A DNA stretch of 64,000 nucleotides from Moorella mulderi DSM 14980 (GCF_001594015.1 NZ_LTBC01000004.1:140075-204074), one strand, 5' to 3'. Positions 16,976-27,097 are shown, counted from the stretch's first letter. Notes: a model not told the origin generated them from the letters alone. Translations and numbers: made by a program.

Positions 16976-19621
16976 TTGACGGGGAATGAGCTCCGGGAGA
17001 GGTTTTTAAGTTTTTTTGCCGGCAAGGGTCATACCATTGTCCCCAGTTCTTCCCTGGTACCGGCCAACGACCCGACCCTACTCTTTACCAACGCCGGTAT
17101 GGTGCAATTTAAAGATGTCTTCCTGGGCCTGGACCGGCGCCCTTTCAAACGGGCGACGACGGCCCAGAAGTGTGTTCGCGCCGGGGGCAAACATAATGAC
17201 CTGGATACCGTCGGGCGTACCGCCCGTCACCATACCTTTTTTGAAATGCTGGGTAATTTCTCTTTCGGCGATTACTTCAAGGGCGAGGCCATTGCCTATG
17301 CGTGGGAGTTTTTAACCAGGGTCCTGGAATTGCCGCCGGAACGCCTCTGGATTACCGTCTACCAGGATGACGATGAGGCCTACCGGCTGTGGCAGGAAGT
17401 AGCCGGCGTGCCGGCGGAACGGATTGTGCGCATGGGGGAGAAAGATAACTTCTGGGCCATGGGCGATACCGGCCCCTGCGGTCCCTGTAGCGAGATTATC
17501 TACGACCGCGGGCCGGAGCATGCCTGCCGCTCCAACCCCTGCGCCCTGGGGGCCTGCGACTGTGACCGCTGGCTGGAGATCTGGAACCTGGTTTTTATGC
17601 AGTATGAACGGGATGCCGGCGGTAATTTAACGCCTTTACCCCGGCCCAGTATTGACACCGGCATGGGGCTGGAACGGGTGGCCTCGGTTTTACAAGGTGT
17701 GGACAGCAATTTTGATACCGACCTCTTGCAGCCTTTAATTAAGGCCATGGAAGGCCTCAGCGGGCGGGCCTACGACCGGGGGGAAGCCGGTTTCCCCTTC
17801 CGGGTCATTGCCGATCATGCCCGGGCCTGCACCTTCCTCATTGCCGACGGCGTTTTACCGGGGAATGAGGGCCGCAGCTATGTCCTGCGCCGGATTTTAC
17901 GCCGGGCGGCCCGTTTTGGCAAGGCCCTGGGGGTGGAGGAGCCCTTCCTGTACCGCCTGGTCGCTACCGTGGTCAATATTATGGGGCAGGCCTACCCGGA
18001 AGTAGCAGAGCAGCAGGACTACATCGCGCGGGTAATGCGCCAGGAAGAAGAGCGTTTCCATGAGACTTTAAATGATGGCATGCGGGTCTTAAGCGGCATC
18101 CTGGAGCGCGCCGGGCGGGAAGGCCGGCAAACCATCACCGGCCAGGAAGCCTTTACTTTATATGACACCTATGGTTTTCCCCTTGATTTGACGGAAGAAA
18201 TTGCTGGCGAGCAGGGCTTTAAGGTCGACAGGGCCGGCTTTGAAGATGCCATGGCAGCCCAGCGGGAACGGGCACGGGCGGCCCGGGAAGATGTTAAGGC
18301 CTATGAATTTGCCCTGGCCTTTGCCGGCAACCTGGACGACATCGGCGGCACGGAGTTTACCGGCTACGGGCGGCTGGAAGACACAGGTAAAGTCCTGGTC
18401 CTGGTCCGGGAAGGCGAACGAGTTCCTTCCCTGGCCGGGGGGGAAACCGGCTATGCCGTCCTGGACCGGACACCCTGCTACCCGGAGGGTGGCGGCCAGG
18501 TGGGGGACCAGGGTAGTTTGGCCTGGCCCGGCGGTGCGGCCAGGGTGCAGGATACCCGGCGCCTGCCCGACGGGAAGATTGTCCACCAGGTGACTGTAAC
18601 GGCAGGTAATTTGACTGCCGGGCAGGAAGTAAAGGTTATGGTGGACAGGGAGCGCCGCCTGGCCACGGCCAGGAATCACACGGCGACCCACCTGTTGCAC
18701 CGGGCTTTAAAGAATGTCCTGGGTGAACACGCCAACCAGGCCGGCTCCCTGGTAACGCCGGAAAGGCTGCGCTTTGACTTTACCCACTTTGCCCCCCTAA
18801 CGGAAGAAGAACTCAGGGCTATTGAAAAAGAGGTCAACCAAAAAGTTTTAGCTAACTTGCCGGTAACGACCCTGGAGACTTCCCTCCAGGAAGCCAGGGC
18901 CATGGGGGCTACGGCCCTTTTTGGCGAGAAATATGGCGAACGGGTGCGGGTAGTAAAGATTGATGCCTATAGCCTGGAACTGTGCGGCGGTACCCACCTG
19001 CGCTCCACCAGTGAGGTTGGTCTTTTCCGCCTGACGGGCGAGAGTAGCATTGGTGCAGGCGTGCGCCGGGTAGAAGCGGTAACGGGAACGGCCGCCCTGG
19101 ACCTGGTAAGCCAGGAGTCCCAGGAACTGGCCACCGTGGCCGGTTTGCTCAAAGTACCGCCCTTTCAGGTAGCCGGGCGGGTGCAGCAGCTCCTGGATAA
19201 AGGCAAGGAAATGGAGCGGGAAATCACCCGGTTACGTAACCAGCTGGCTGGTTATACAGTAAGAGAGTTGCTGGGCCATGTACGGGAAGTAGACGGGGTA
19301 CCGGTGTTGCAGGCCCGGGTTGATATAGCCGATGCTGAAGCCTTACGGGAGCTAGCCGATAAAGTACGGGATAAGCTGGGTTCAGGCGTGGTGGTACTGG
19401 GTTCCCAGCATGACGGTCGCGTTAATTTTGTCGCCATGGTGAGCAAAGACCTGGTAAAGCGGGGCGTCCATGCCGGGAATTTATTGCGCGAAGTGGCCCG
19501 GATTGCTGCCGGCGGCGGTGGAGGCCGGGCGGATATGGCCCAGGCCGGCGGCAAGGATCCCAGCAAACTGGACCAGGCGCTGGCCTACAGCCTTAAGGTA
19601 GTGGCCCAACAGGTTCGTTAA
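16976..19621 (+). CDS. alaS: Alanyl-tRNA synthetase
   Basis: Full-length AlaRS of 881 residues. The N-terminal catalytic core begins with [18 protein letters not shown], and the editing domain has [11 protein letters not shown] near residue 567 and CGGTHLRST near 668 (zinc and editing site). The DHHA1/C-Ala domain ends the protein with a glycine-rich [14 protein letters not shown] segment. TTG at 16976 is the start, with GAGGAG about 11 bases upstream. alaS leads an alaS-ireB-ruvX-DUF1292 run as in Bacillus (alaS-yrzL-yrrK-yrzB). Confidence 0.97.
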   Translation: MTGNELRERFLSFFAGKGHTIVPSSSLVPANDPTLLFTNAGMVQFKDVFLGLDRRPFKRATTAQKCVRAGGKHNDLDTVGRTARHHTFFEMLGNFSFGDYFKGEAIAYAWEFLTRVLELPPERLWITVYQDDDEAYRLWQEVAGVPAERIVRMGEKDNFWAMGDTGPCGPCSEIIYDRGPEHACRSNPCALGACDCDRWLEIWNLVFMQYERDAGGNLTPLPRPSIDTGMGLERVASVLQGVDSNFDTDLLQPLIKAMEGLSGRAYDRGEAGFPFRVIADHARACTFLIADGVLPGNEGRSYVLRRILRRAARFGKALGVEEPFLYRLVATVVNIMGQAYPEVAEQQDYIARVMRQEEERFHETLNDGMRVLSGILERAGREGRQTITGQEAFTLYDTYGFPLDLTEEIAGEQGFKVDRAGFEDAMAAQRERARAAREDVKAYEFALAFAGNLDDIGGTEFTGYGRLEDTGKVLVLVREGERVPSLAGGETGYAVLDRTPCYPEGGGQVGDQGSLAWPGGAARVQDTRRLPDGKIVHQVTVTAGNLTAGQEVKVMVDRERRLATARNHTATHLLHRALKNVLGEHANQAGSLVTPERLRFDFTHFAPLTEEELRAIEKEVNQKVLANLPVTTLETSLQEARAMGATALFGEKYGERVRVVKIDAYSLELCGGTHLRSTSEVGLFRLTGESSIGAGVRRVEAVTGTAALDLVSQESQELATVAGLLKVPPFQVAGRVQQLLDKGKEMEREITRLRNQLAGYTVRELLGHVREVDGVPVLQARVDIADAEALRELADKVRDKLGSGVVVLGSQHDGRVNFVAMVSKDLVKRGVHAGNLLREVARIAAGGGGGRADMAQAGGKDPSKLDQALAYSLKVVAQQVR

Positions 19622-19656
19622 GAGAGAACCGGGAAACCGCAAGGAGGGTGAAGGTA

Positions 19657-19908
19657 ATGTCCGGGGACATGCAGGAAACAATGATGTTTAAAGTGGAGAA
19701 AGAGGAGAAGGTTAAGGTCCGGGATGTGCTGGTAGAAGTGCAGGCAGCTTTAAAGGAAAAGGGGTACGATCCCATAAACCAGTTAATCGGCTACCTCCTC
19801 TCAGGGGACCCGGCTTACATTACCAGCCATAAGGGGGCCCGCAATTTGATTCGCCGGGTGGAGCGCGATGAAATCATCGCTGAGTTACTGAAGAGTTATT
19901 TAACTTAA
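19657..19908 (+). CDS. IreB-family regulatory phosphoprotein (DUF965/YrzL)
   Basis: An 83-residue protein matching the IreB/YrzL family: the MFKVEKEEK start, then [22 protein letters not shown] near residue 48 and a basic helix to the end. In Enterococcus, IreB is a substrate of the PASTA kinase IreK and controls cephalosporin resistance. ATG at 19657 was chosen because AAGGAGGG lies nine bases upstream; GTG at 19648 overlaps that site. Location after alaS is conserved in Firmicutes. Confidence 0.9.
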   Translation: MSGDMQETMMFKVEKEEKVKVRDVLVEVQAALKEKGYDPINQLIGYLLSGDPAYITSHKGARNLIRRVERDEIIAELLKSYLT

Positions 19909-19925
19909 ATAGGAGGCTGATACCC

Positions 19926-20222
19926 ATGGCCCTGTCGGATGTGGAGTTGACGGTCAACCTCTATACAGAAGGCGATAAGTTTTTTGACCTCCTGAAAGCT
20001 GCAGTACGTGACTGGCAGGGGGGCTGGGGGCATGAACGGGAACGGGCGGCCTATGCCCTGGAGCTTTACCAGCGCAGCCTCCAAACTATGCGCGCCCACC
20101 TGGAGGAAGCCAGGGTGAAGGCCGAAGGAGGTTTCTTTACTGACCAGGATCAACGGATTTTGAACCGTACCGAAGAAAAGCTGGCTTACTGGGAGAAGAA
20201 GCTGGCCGAAATCAAGAAATAG
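19926..20222 (+). CDS. Conserved small helical protein, function unknown
   Basis: A 98-residue, charged, mostly helical protein. No domain was recognised. Its second half (about residues 45-98) is rich in Glu, Lys and Arg with a heptad-like pattern that suggests a coiled coil. ATG at 19926 has AGGAGG upstream. It lies 17 bases after the IreB gene and 20 bases before the aldo/keto reductase gene, so it is part of the alaS-ruvX operon. Confidence 0.6.
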   Translation: MALSDVELTVNLYTEGDKFFDLLKAAVRDWQGGWGHERERAAYALELYQRSLQTMRAHLEEARVKAEGGFFTDQDQRILNRTEEKLAYWEKKLAEIKK

Positions 20223-20242
20223 ATAATCAGGAAGTTAGCGCC

Positions 20243-21190
20243 ATGTTCTATACCACCCTGGGAGCCAGCGGGATCAGGGTATCCCGCCTGTGCTTTGGCT
20301 CCTTGACCATAGGCCCGCTCCAGGCGGGCCTGAGTATTGCTACCGGGGCCAGCCTCATTCGCCGCGCCCTGGAACTGGGCGTCAACTTTATCGACACAGC
20401 TCAGTGTTACGCCAATTATCCTTACATCAAGGCCGCCCTGCAGGGCTGGCAGGAAGCGGTGGTCGTGGCCACCAAGTCCTACGACTACACGGCAGCAGGT
20501 ATGGCCCGGAGCTTAGAAGAGGCCCGGCGGGAGCTGGACCGGGATGTTATTGATATCTTTTTACTCCACGAGCAAGAAACGGCCCTGACCCTGGCCGGCC
20601 ACCGGCCGGCCCTGGAGTACCTCCTGGAAGCCAAAGAACGCGGCCTGGTGCGGGCCGTGGGTATTTCTTCCCATGCTGTAGCAGCGGTACGGGCGGCAGC
20701 CATGATGCCGGAGATCGACATTATCCATCCCCTGTACAACCAGGCGGGGTTGGGGATACTGGACGGCAGCAGGGAGGAGATGCTGGCTGCCATTACCCTG
20801 GCCCATACTAACGGCAAGGGGATCTATGCCATGAAGGCCCTGGGTGGCGGTCACCTGGTATCTAGCGCGCGGCAGGCCCTGGAATTTGTCCTGGCCACCC
20901 CGGCCATTGATGCCGTAGCCGTGGGCATGCAGTCCATGGCCGAGGTAGAGGTAAATGTCGCCTGGTTTAGCGGCCGGGAACCGGCGGCGGAATTGCTGGC
21001 GGAGGTCCAGGGGCGGAAGCGCCGGCTCCTGGTGGAAGACTGGTGCCGGGGTTGCGGGTCCTGCGTCAAGCGCTGTCCCCAGGGAGCCCTGGAACTGGCA
21101 GGCGGGCGGGCGGTAGTTGATCCGGATAAGTGCATCCTCTGCGGTTATTGCGCCGGCGCCTGCCGCGATTTTTGCCTTAAGGTGATTTGA
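20243..21190 (+). CDS. Aldo/keto reductase fused to a ferredoxin domain
   Basis: A 315-residue fusion. Residues 1-250 form an aldo/keto reductase barrel: catalytic Asp and Tyr in DTAQCYANY, Lys in VVATKSYDY and His in IFLLHEQE. Residues 268-315 carry 2x4Fe-4S ferredoxin motifs (CRGCGSCVKRCP, CILCGYCAGACRDFC). Such fusions are common in anaerobic Firmicutes and suggest electron transfer between ferredoxin and a pyridine-nucleotide or carbonyl substrate; the substrate is unknown. It sits between the small helical protein and ruvX, two bases before ruvX. Confidence 0.88.
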   Translation: MFYTTLGASGIRVSRLCFGSLTIGPLQAGLSIATGASLIRRALELGVNFIDTAQCYANYPYIKAALQGWQEAVVVATKSYDYTAAGMARSLEEARRELDRDVIDIFLLHEQETALTLAGHRPALEYLLEAKERGLVRAVGISSHAVAAVRAAAMMPEIDIIHPLYNQAGLGILDGSREEMLAAITLAHTNGKGIYAMKALGGGHLVSSARQALEFVLATPAIDAVAVGMQSMAEVEVNVAWFSGREPAAELLAEVQGRKRRLLVEDWCRGCGSCVKRCPQGALELAGGRAVVDPDKCILCGYCAGACRDFCLKVI

Positions 21191-21191
21191 A

Positions 21192-21614
21192 TTGCGCATT
21201 ATGGGACTGGATGTCGGCAGCAAAACCATTGGCGTAGCCGTTAGCGATCCTTTAGGCTGGACGGCCCAGGGCGTGACCACCATTCGCCGGAAAAGTACGG
21301 CTGCCGATGTGGAGACCTTGAAGCAATTAGTTGCCAGGTACGGCGTCGAAGAGGTGGTGGTCGGGCTCCCCCGCAATATGAACGGTACCTTCGGGCCCCG
21401 GGCTGGAGAAGCCCGCGCCTTTGCCGCCAGGCTAGAGGCGGATCTGGGCCTGCCGGTGCACCTTTATGACGAACGCCTCACTACCGTAGCGGCCGATAAA
21501 ATCCTCCTGGAGGCCGATCTTTCCCGCCGCCGGCGGCGGGCCGTTGTCGACCAGGTAGCGGCCAGTATAATTTTACAGGGATACCTTGACCGGCGGGGGC
21601 AAAATGGGGTATGA
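21192..21614 (+). CDS. ruvX: Holliday junction resolvase-like RuvX (YqgF)
   Basis: A 140-residue RNase H-fold nuclease of the YqgF/RuvX family. The first strand MGLDVGSKTIGVAVSD carries the catalytic Asp, VVGLPRNMNG is the second motif, and DERLTT the third with the conserved Asp-Glu pair. It has roles in 16S rRNA 5' processing and Holliday junction cleavage. TTG start at 21192. The alaS-yrzL-ruvX-DUF1292 order matches Bacillus. Confidence 0.93.
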   Translation: MRIMGLDVGSKTIGVAVSDPLGWTAQGVTTIRRKSTAADVETLKQLVARYGVEEVVVGLPRNMNGTFGPRAGEARAFAARLEADLGLPVHLYDERLTTVAADKILLEADLSRRRRRAVVDQVAASIILQGYLDRRGQNGV

Positions 21615-21644
21615 TAGGCCTATCCTGGAAAAAGGAGTGAGGAC

Positions 21645-21923
21645 ATGGCCGACCAGGAAAACACCGTCGTCCTGACAGATGATGAAGGGCAGGAGCATGA
21701 GTTTGTAGTCGTAGATATCCTCAATGTCGAAGATGATGAGTATGCCATCCTGTTACCAGTGGCAAGCGGCGATACCGGCGCAGGTGAAGCCATTGTTTTA
21801 AAGATTGGCCTGGATGACGATGGCAACGAGATCCTCTATGAGATTGAGGATGAAGACGAATGGCAAAGGGTGGCCCAGGCCTGGGAAGACGCCCTGGGTG
21901 AAGAAGAGGAAGAGGAAGAGTGA
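21645..21923 (+). CDS. DUF1292 protein (YrzB)
   Basis: A 92-residue, very acidic protein of the DUF1292 family. The pattern VVLTDDEGQEHEFVVVDILNV and YAILLPV near residue 33 is typical, and the C-terminus ends in a run of glutamates. Function is unknown. AAAAGGAGTGAGG precedes the ATG at 21645. It closes the alaS operon and is followed by a strong terminator. Confidence 0.88.
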   Translation: MADQENTVVLTDDEGQEHEFVVVDILNVEDDEYAILLPVASGDTGAGEAIVLKIGLDDDGNEILYEIEDEDEWQRVAQAWEDALGEEEEEEE

Positions 21924-21930
21924 AGAGGAA

Positions 21931-21962
21931 AAAGCCCGCCAGTTAAACTGGCGGGCTTTGCC
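21931..21962 (+). terminator. Terminator of the alaS-ruvX operon
   Basis: AAAGCCCGCCAG and CTGGCGGGCTTT form a perfect 12-base-pair stem with a five-base loop (21931-21959). T-rich DNA follows only weakly. Confidence 0.75.
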
Positions 21963-22017
21963 TTAAATTTACTTTGTATCTCCAGCTCGGAGGGGGCATA
22001 TTATGTTTTAAAAGAGT

Positions 22018-23370
22018 TTGGCGGGAAGTGGGCCCATGGTCAGGTGGAAACTGGCAGCATTTCTAATTTTTATGCTGGGAGTGGCCGGCCTGGCCGTAAT
22101 GGGAATTTATTTTTCCGGCCGCATTTTCCCGGGAGTAACCATTGCCGGCTGGCCGGTCGGGGGGCTGCCGCCGGCTGCTGCCAGGTCAAAAATAATGGAA
22201 CTGGCCACGGCAATCCTGGACCGGGAAATCAAATTGCGCCTGGATGATAGATTAATGACAACCTCTCCCCGGGCCCTGGGTATGAAAATTGATATTGAGG
22301 CCACCCTGTCCCGGGCCTGGGCCCTGGGCCGGGCCGGGAATTTGCAGCAACGCCTGTCTGTCTTCGCATCTCAAAGGCGCCGGGTGGAACTGGTCTATCA
22401 GTTGGAACAAGACCGCCTCCAGGCAGAATTAAAACGCCTGGGCGGTGATATCTTGAAAGAGCCAGTAGATGCGCGCCTGGAAATAGACAGTAACGGGCAA
22501 CCCCACTTAATCCCGGCCCAGGACGGTTGGCAGGTGGATACTAAGACCTTGCTGGCCCGCCTGGCAGATTTATCCCCGGGGCAGGTAATCGACATCCCCT
22601 TGAACCGCCTTGAGCCCCGTTTGACTTCCGCCGCCCTGGCAGCCCGGAAAATTGAAAAACCAGCCGGGAGCTTTACCACCTTTTTTAATCCGGCTGATAC
22701 CGACCGTACCCACAACATCCGGCTGGCGACCCGCACCCTGGATGGTACCTGGTTACCGCCGGGGGGCGAGTTCTCCTTTAACCAGGTGGTAGGGCCGCGG
22801 ACCATAGAGCGTGGCTACCGGGAAGCCCAGGTTATAGAAGATCGTAACTTTGTACCCGGTATTGGCGGCGGTGTCTGCCAGGTGTCATCAACCCTCTATA
22901 ATGCCGCCCTGGCTGCCGGGTTAACTATTGTCGAGCGCCAGCCCCATGGCCTGGCCATAGGTTATGTGCCGCCGGGCCGGGATGCCACCGTAGCCTATGG
23001 TCTGATTGATCTTAAAATCCGCAATGATACTCCCTTCTGGTACTGGTTAAAGGCCTGGGTGGATGGTGATAAGCTGGCAATGACCTTTTATGCCGCCGGG
23101 GAAGCCCCAGCCGCTGAGGTGGTGAGCCAGGTAATTGAAAAGATCCCCCCGCCGGAAGAAGTGGAAGTGGTACCCCACTGGCCTCCCGAAATGGAGGAAG
23201 TTAAACAGGAGGGAAAACCGGGTTTCCGGACCAGGGTCATCAGGATTATCCACCGGCAGGGGAAAGAAGGACGGCAAGAGGTAGTCTCCCAGGATTTATA
23301 TCCACCACTACCCCGGGTCGTCCGCCGGGGTCAACCTGCGGAAAAGGTTGTACCTTCCCCCGTACCCTGA
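22018..23370 (+). CDS. VanW-family envelope protein
   Basis: A 450-residue exported protein. One N-terminal membrane segment lies near residues 10-30, then a peptidoglycan-binding_4-like region and the VanW domain at about 220-360, with GGEFSFNQVVGPR and GIGGGVCQVSSTLYNAAL near residue 282. VanW proteins occur with vancomycin resistance loci and in many Firmicutes; the role in the cell wall is not established. The start is uncertain: TTG 22018 or ATG 22036, neither with a strong ribosome site. It is followed by mltG, another wall gene. Confidence 0.8.
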   Translation: MAGSGPMVRWKLAAFLIFMLGVAGLAVMGIYFSGRIFPGVTIAGWPVGGLPPAAARSKIMELATAILDREIKLRLDDRLMTTSPRALGMKIDIEATLSRAWALGRAGNLQQRLSVFASQRRRVELVYQLEQDRLQAELKRLGGDILKEPVDARLEIDSNGQPHLIPAQDGWQVDTKTLLARLADLSPGQVIDIPLNRLEPRLTSAALAARKIEKPAGSFTTFFNPADTDRTHNIRLATRTLDGTWLPPGGEFSFNQVVGPRTIERGYREAQVIEDRNFVPGIGGGVCQVSSTLYNAALAAGLTIVERQPHGLAIGYVPPGRDATVAYGLIDLKIRNDTPFWYWLKAWVDGDKLAMTFYAAGEAPAAEVVSQVIEKIPPPEEVEVVPHWPPEMEEVKQEGKPGFRTRVIRIIHRQGKEGRQEVVSQDLYPPLPRVVRRGQPAEKVVPSPVP

Positions 23371-23376
23371 TATAAT
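23348..23376 (+). promoter_or_regulatory. Sigma-A promoter of mltG
   Basis: TTGTAC (23348-23353), 17-base spacer, TATAAT (23371-23376). The -35 and spacer lie inside the 3' end of the VanW gene. Confidence 0.65.
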
Positions 23377-23411
23377 GAAAAAAAATAATCTGGGAGAGAA
23401 AACATGGGATT

Positions 23412-24470
23412 ATGGGGGAAGAGCTGGAAACAAGCTATAATCTAGCTTGCAGGCGGCCCTGGCACCGTCGTTTAATATTATTATTGATAGCAATAATTAT
23501 TTTAGCCCTGGGTGGAAGCGGGTATTTTTTCCTGAACCTGCTGGCCCCGGCGAAGCCCGGTGCCCCGGCCGTAGAGGTAAACATTGCGCCGGGATCAAGT
23601 TCGGCCGTCATCGCCAGTAATCTTACCAGGCAGGGGATAATCAAGAGCCCTCTGGCCTTCCGGCTGGTGACCATGGCTAAAGGCCTGGACAGGCAGCTAA
23701 AGCCTGGCCGCTATTTAATCTCCCCCAGCCTTTCCCTGCCGGAGATCATCCGCCTGCTGGCTGCGGGCAAGGTCCAGGAGATTGAATTTACCATTCCCGA
23801 AGGCTATACTGTGCGCCAGATAGCCGCCCTGCTCCAGCAGAAGGGCGTCGTCCAGGAGGAGGATTTCCTCCAGGCTGCAGCCCGGGATTACCCCTTTGAT
23901 TTTTTGCAGGGCCTGCCTTCCGGTCCGGAACACGTCCAGGGTTATCTGTTTCCCGACACCTACCGGGTGGCCAGGGGGACGCCGGCGGAGGAGATTATCC
24001 TGATGATGCTCAAGCGCTTCGACCAGGTTTACCAGGAAATCAGCCATGAGAAAGACCCGGGCCTGGAGTTAAATACCCGTCAAATCGTTACCCTGGCTTC
24101 CATAGTCGAACGGGAAGCAAAGATTGATGCAGAGCGGCCCCTGATTGCCGGCGTCTTTGTCAACCGCCTGAAAAAGGGTATGCGCCTGGAATCCTGCGCC
24201 ACGGTGGAATATTTATTGCCCGCTCCCAAGCCCGTCTTATCCTACCAGGACCTGCAGATTGATTCCCCATATAATACTTACCGGGTCAACGGCCTGCCAC
24301 CTGGTCCCATTGCCAGCCCGGGCCGGGCCTCGCTCCTCGCGGCCTTAAAGCCGGCTACAACTGATTATCTCTATTTTGTCGCTAAACCCGACGGTTCCCA
24401 TTATTTTAGCCGTACCCTGGCCGAACACAACCAGGCGCTGACCCGCTACCAGGCCGGGAATGGTAATTAA
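23412..24470 (+). CDS. mltG: Endolytic transglycosylase MltG
   Basis: A 352-residue YceG-like protein. One membrane anchor lies near residues 20-42, then a LysM-like part, and the catalytic domain with the active-site Glu in VTLASIVEREA near residue 234 and the following INGVFVNR-like segment. The C-terminal YLYFVAKPDGSHYFS segment is characteristic. MltG cleaves nascent peptidoglycan and sets glycan length. ATG at 23412 with GGGAGAG upstream. It has its own promoter inside the VanW gene. Confidence 0.93.
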   Translation: MGEELETSYNLACRRPWHRRLILLLIAIIILALGGSGYFFLNLLAPAKPGAPAVEVNIAPGSSSAVIASNLTRQGIIKSPLAFRLVTMAKGLDRQLKPGRYLISPSLSLPEIIRLLAAGKVQEIEFTIPEGYTVRQIAALLQQKGVVQEEDFLQAAARDYPFDFLQGLPSGPEHVQGYLFPDTYRVARGTPAEEIILMMLKRFDQVYQEISHEKDPGLELNTRQIVTLASIVEREAKIDAERPLIAGVFVNRLKKGMRLESCATVEYLLPAPKPVLSYQDLQIDSPYNTYRVNGLPPGPIASPGRASLLAALKPATTDYLYFVAKPDGSHYFSRTLAEHNQALTRYQAGNGN

Positions 24471-24544
24471 ATTTAACGAATGATTTTTCCTTTGGTTTTT
24501 GTTATAATTAAAACCAGAATAACTAAAAGCGAGGGAGAGCATTA

Positions 24545-25195
24545 ATGCCTTTTCGGATTAAAATACCCCGTTCAACTATTGACCGCTTACCTCTTTATTA
24601 CCGTTGCCTCAATTTAATAGAAGAACACGGGATAGAAGAAATTTCCTCCCAAGTCCTCGGGGTCAGGGTAGGGGTCGACCCTTCGGTAATCCGTAAAGAC
24701 CTGGCCTGGTTCGGTGAGCTGGGTAAACGCGGTGTGGGTTATAACGTAACTTACCTTAAAGAGGCCATTGGCCGTATCCTGGGCCTGGACAAGGAGTGGC
24801 CCTTTATCCTGGTGGGGGCCGGTAAACTGGGTATGGCCCTGGCTGAGCACAACCGGAAATACGGCCGGCATTTTCACCTGGTGGGCGTCTTTGACCGGGA
24901 CCCGGAAAAATTCGGGCTCATGGTTGGGGGGCAACAAGTAAGCCCCATGGAGGAAATGCCCGCTTTTGTGAAAGAGAAAGATATTAAAATCGCCATGCTG
25001 GCCGTGCCGGCAGAAGAAGCGCAGAAGGTGGCCCATGAACTGGTTAAATGCGGCATTAAAGGTATCTTGAGCTACGCGCCCATTACCTTAAGCGTGCCGG
25101 AAGATGTCCTGGTCTATAACGCCGATTACAACCTCGACCTCCAGCGCCTGGCCTATTACCTCAGTAACGACGGTAATATCTCCTGGGGGGAATAG
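24545..25195 (+). CDS. rex: Redox-sensing repressor Rex
   Basis: A 216-residue Rex protein: an N-terminal winged helix (residues 1-80, with RIKIPRSTIDRLPLYYRCL and IRKDLAWFGELGKRGVGY) and a Rossmann NAD(H)-binding domain (LVGAGKLGMAL near residue 91). Rex releases DNA when NADH/NAD rises, and controls fermentation and respiration genes in Firmicutes. A TATAAT box at 24503-24508 precedes it, with a poor -35. No clear Rex operator was seen upstream. A strong terminator follows. Confidence 0.96.
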   Translation: MPFRIKIPRSTIDRLPLYYRCLNLIEEHGIEEISSQVLGVRVGVDPSVIRKDLAWFGELGKRGVGYNVTYLKEAIGRILGLDKEWPFILVGAGKLGMALAEHNRKYGRHFHLVGVFDRDPEKFGLMVGGQQVSPMEEMPAFVKEKDIKIAMLAVPAEEAQKVAHELVKCGIKGILSYAPITLSVPEDVLVYNADYNLDLQRLAYYLSNDGNISWGE

Positions 25196-25218
25196 CAGCG
25201 GCCGTTCGCTATTGTTGG

Positions 25219-25256
25219 GGCACCCGGATTTCGTGGGTGCCGTTTTTTATTTTTTA
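25219..25256 (+). terminator. rex terminator
   Basis: GGCACCC (25219-25225) pairs with GGGTGCC (25235-25241), followed by GTTTTTTATTTTTT. A textbook factor-independent terminator. Confidence 0.9.
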
Positions 25257-25277
25257 CCTAAAAATTTCTTCCTGGCA

Positions 25278-25305
25278 GCAGGAAAATGCTTAATGATGAC
25301 GAAGT
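25278..25305 (+). promoter_or_regulatory. Sigma-H-like promoter motif 2 (upstream of YeiH-type gene)
   Basis: GCAGGAAAA (25278-25286), 11 bases, then GACGAAGT (25298-25305). It matches the shared motif except G for W after GAA. The coding start of the YeiH-type gene is about 310 bases downstream, so a long leader would result. Confidence 0.45.
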
Positions 25306-25616
25306 ATATTTAATAATAGCTAATATTATGGGAATGTTAGCGCAAGGATAATTCACATAATAAAACTGTTGTGAGTGTTAGGTTAAGTATATTACCCGGG
25401 AGCCCATAAATATATTTTTATTAACGCGATAACGTTATTCTTTTCTCTCTTTAAATGGTGCTTTGCTAACATGGGAAGAGGGGGTGAAAGCGAGGATAAA
25501 GTGAACGTGAGAATGAGCGCCAGAAAGGGAGGTGATACAGTTAAGGAGCTGAGGGAAAGCAAGGGGAGGATTATTGCTAACAAATTAAAGCAAACAATTT
25601 TTTAGGGGGGAACAAA
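25306..25616 (+). other. Long leader before the YeiH-type gene
   Basis: About 310 bases with no recognised gene. It contains TCACA (around 25352) facing TGTGA (around 25371), and the perfect ATAACGTTAT palindrome at 25429-25438. An uninterrupted frame from ATG 25471 to TAG 25605 codes for 44 charged residues. That frame has no clear ribosome site and ends just before the real ribosome site, so it may be a leader peptide or chance. Confidence 0.35.
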
Positions 25617-27080
25617 ATGGCCCAGGAAGCCAAAGGAGCCCGCTCTCCACTGCTTAAGAGTGAAGACTGGTGGGCGTTATGGATCGGATTATTTATCTTT
25701 TTCCTAGGTTTTCTGAAGATAACCGGTGCCGACCTTATCGGCTGGGTAGTAAAAACCAATATGTGGCTGGATCTTTCCAAGGCCCTCTCCCCGGTGTCAG
25801 ATGTCTACAAGGGCCTTCCCGGTATTGTTTCGCTAATTCTTACGTATATTTTCCTGACGGTGATCCTGAGTATTGGCGTGGCTTCCATGGGTGGTAATGT
25901 CCGCCGTTTCATCAGCGGGTTTACCATTATCTTCTTCATTACGTATATCTGCTGGATGATCGGTAACTATGCTTATATTGCAGCTACACCGGACCAGCTG
26001 GCAAAATTAAAGCTTCCCTGGTCGTTACGTATGACTGGTGAATCGGGCTTTATTATTGCTTTGATCGTAGGTTTAATTATTGGTAATTTTTTCCCAGGAC
26101 TTACCCGTTATCTTCAAGAAGCAACAAAACCCGAGTGGTTTGTGAAGACAGCTATAGTTATCCTCGGTGGTCAGATTGGCCTTAATGCCCTCCATTCTAC
26201 CGGTTTAACTGCCCAGGTAGTTTTCCGGGGACTCTGCGCCATTATCGAAGCCTATTTGATCTACTGGCCCCTGGTCTACTTTATTGCCCGCAAGTACTTT
26301 AAATTCACCCCCGAATGGGCCGCGCCCCTGGCCTCGGGTATTTCCATCTGCGGTGTTTCCGCGGCCATTGCCACCGGTGGCGCCATCAAGGCCCGCCCGG
26401 TAATCCCCATTATTGTTTCATCCCTGGTCGTTATCTTTGCCGTCGTTGAACTGATTATTCTGCCCTTTGCCGCCCAGGCCTGGCTCTACAAGGAGCCCAT
26501 GGTGGCCGGTGCCTGGATGGGACTGGCCGTCAAGACCGACGGCGCCGCGGCTGCGAGTGGTGCTATGGTCGATGCCCTGATCAGGAGCAAGGCCATCAGC
26601 GCCCTGGGTGTAAAGTGGCAGGAAGGCTGGATGCTCATGGCAACCACGACCGTCAAGGTCTTCATCGACATCTTTATTGCCATCTGGGCCTTTATCCTGG
26701 CCATCATCTGGTCCTGGAAGATCGACCGGCGGGAAGGTGAAAAAGCAAACGCCGGGGAAATCTGGCTGCGTTTCCCCAAATTCGTTCTCGGTTACGCCGC
26801 CCTGTTTATCCTCGTTATATTGATTGGTAAAGTCGTAGGCAAGGATACATTAAAACTATTAAATGCCGGCATTGGCCAGGCGGGCACTTTCCGGGGCATC
26901 TTCTTTGCCCTGACCTTCTTCACCATCGGTTTAATGTCCAACTTTAAAAAGCTGTGGGAAGAAGGGATGGGGAGATTGGCTGTCGTCTATGTGGTCTGCC
27001 TGTTCGGCTTCATTATCTGGATCGGCCTGATTATTTCCTGGCTCTTCTTCCACGGTATAACTCCACCGACGGTAGCCTGA
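25617..27080 (+). CDS. YeiH-type putative sulfate/sulfite exporter
   Basis: A 487-residue membrane protein of the YeiH/TauZ (Cons_hypoth698) family with about 11-12 transmembrane segments. The family segment VILGGQIGLNAL is near residue 180 and GISICGVSAAIATGGAI near 240. It is longer than the usual ~340 residues, with extra N-terminal helices. Relatives lie near sulfonate and sulfite genes and are proposed sulfate or sulfite exporters. Heading the dsr supercluster supports an anion-transport role, but this is inference. AGGGGGG precedes the ATG. A 45-residue membrane protein gene follows. Confidence 0.8.
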   Translation: MAQEAKGARSPLLKSEDWWALWIGLFIFFLGFLKITGADLIGWVVKTNMWLDLSKALSPVSDVYKGLPGIVSLILTYIFLTVILSIGVASMGGNVRRFISGFTIIFFITYICWMIGNYAYIAATPDQLAKLKLPWSLRMTGESGFIIALIVGLIIGNFFPGLTRYLQEATKPEWFVKTAIVILGGQIGLNALHSTGLTAQVVFRGLCAIIEAYLIYWPLVYFIARKYFKFTPEWAAPLASGISICGVSAAIATGGAIKARPVIPIIVSSLVVIFAVVELIILPFAAQAWLYKEPMVAGAWMGLAVKTDGAAAASGAMVDALIRSKAISALGVKWQEGWMLMATTTVKVFIDIFIAIWAFILAIIWSWKIDRREGEKANAGEIWLRFPKFVLGYAALFILVILIGKVVGKDTLKLLNAGIGQAGTFRGIFFALTFFTIGLMSNFKKLWEEGMGRLAVVYVVCLFGFIIWIGLIISWLFFHGITPPTVA

Positions 27081-27097
27081 AAAGGAGGTAACTAAAA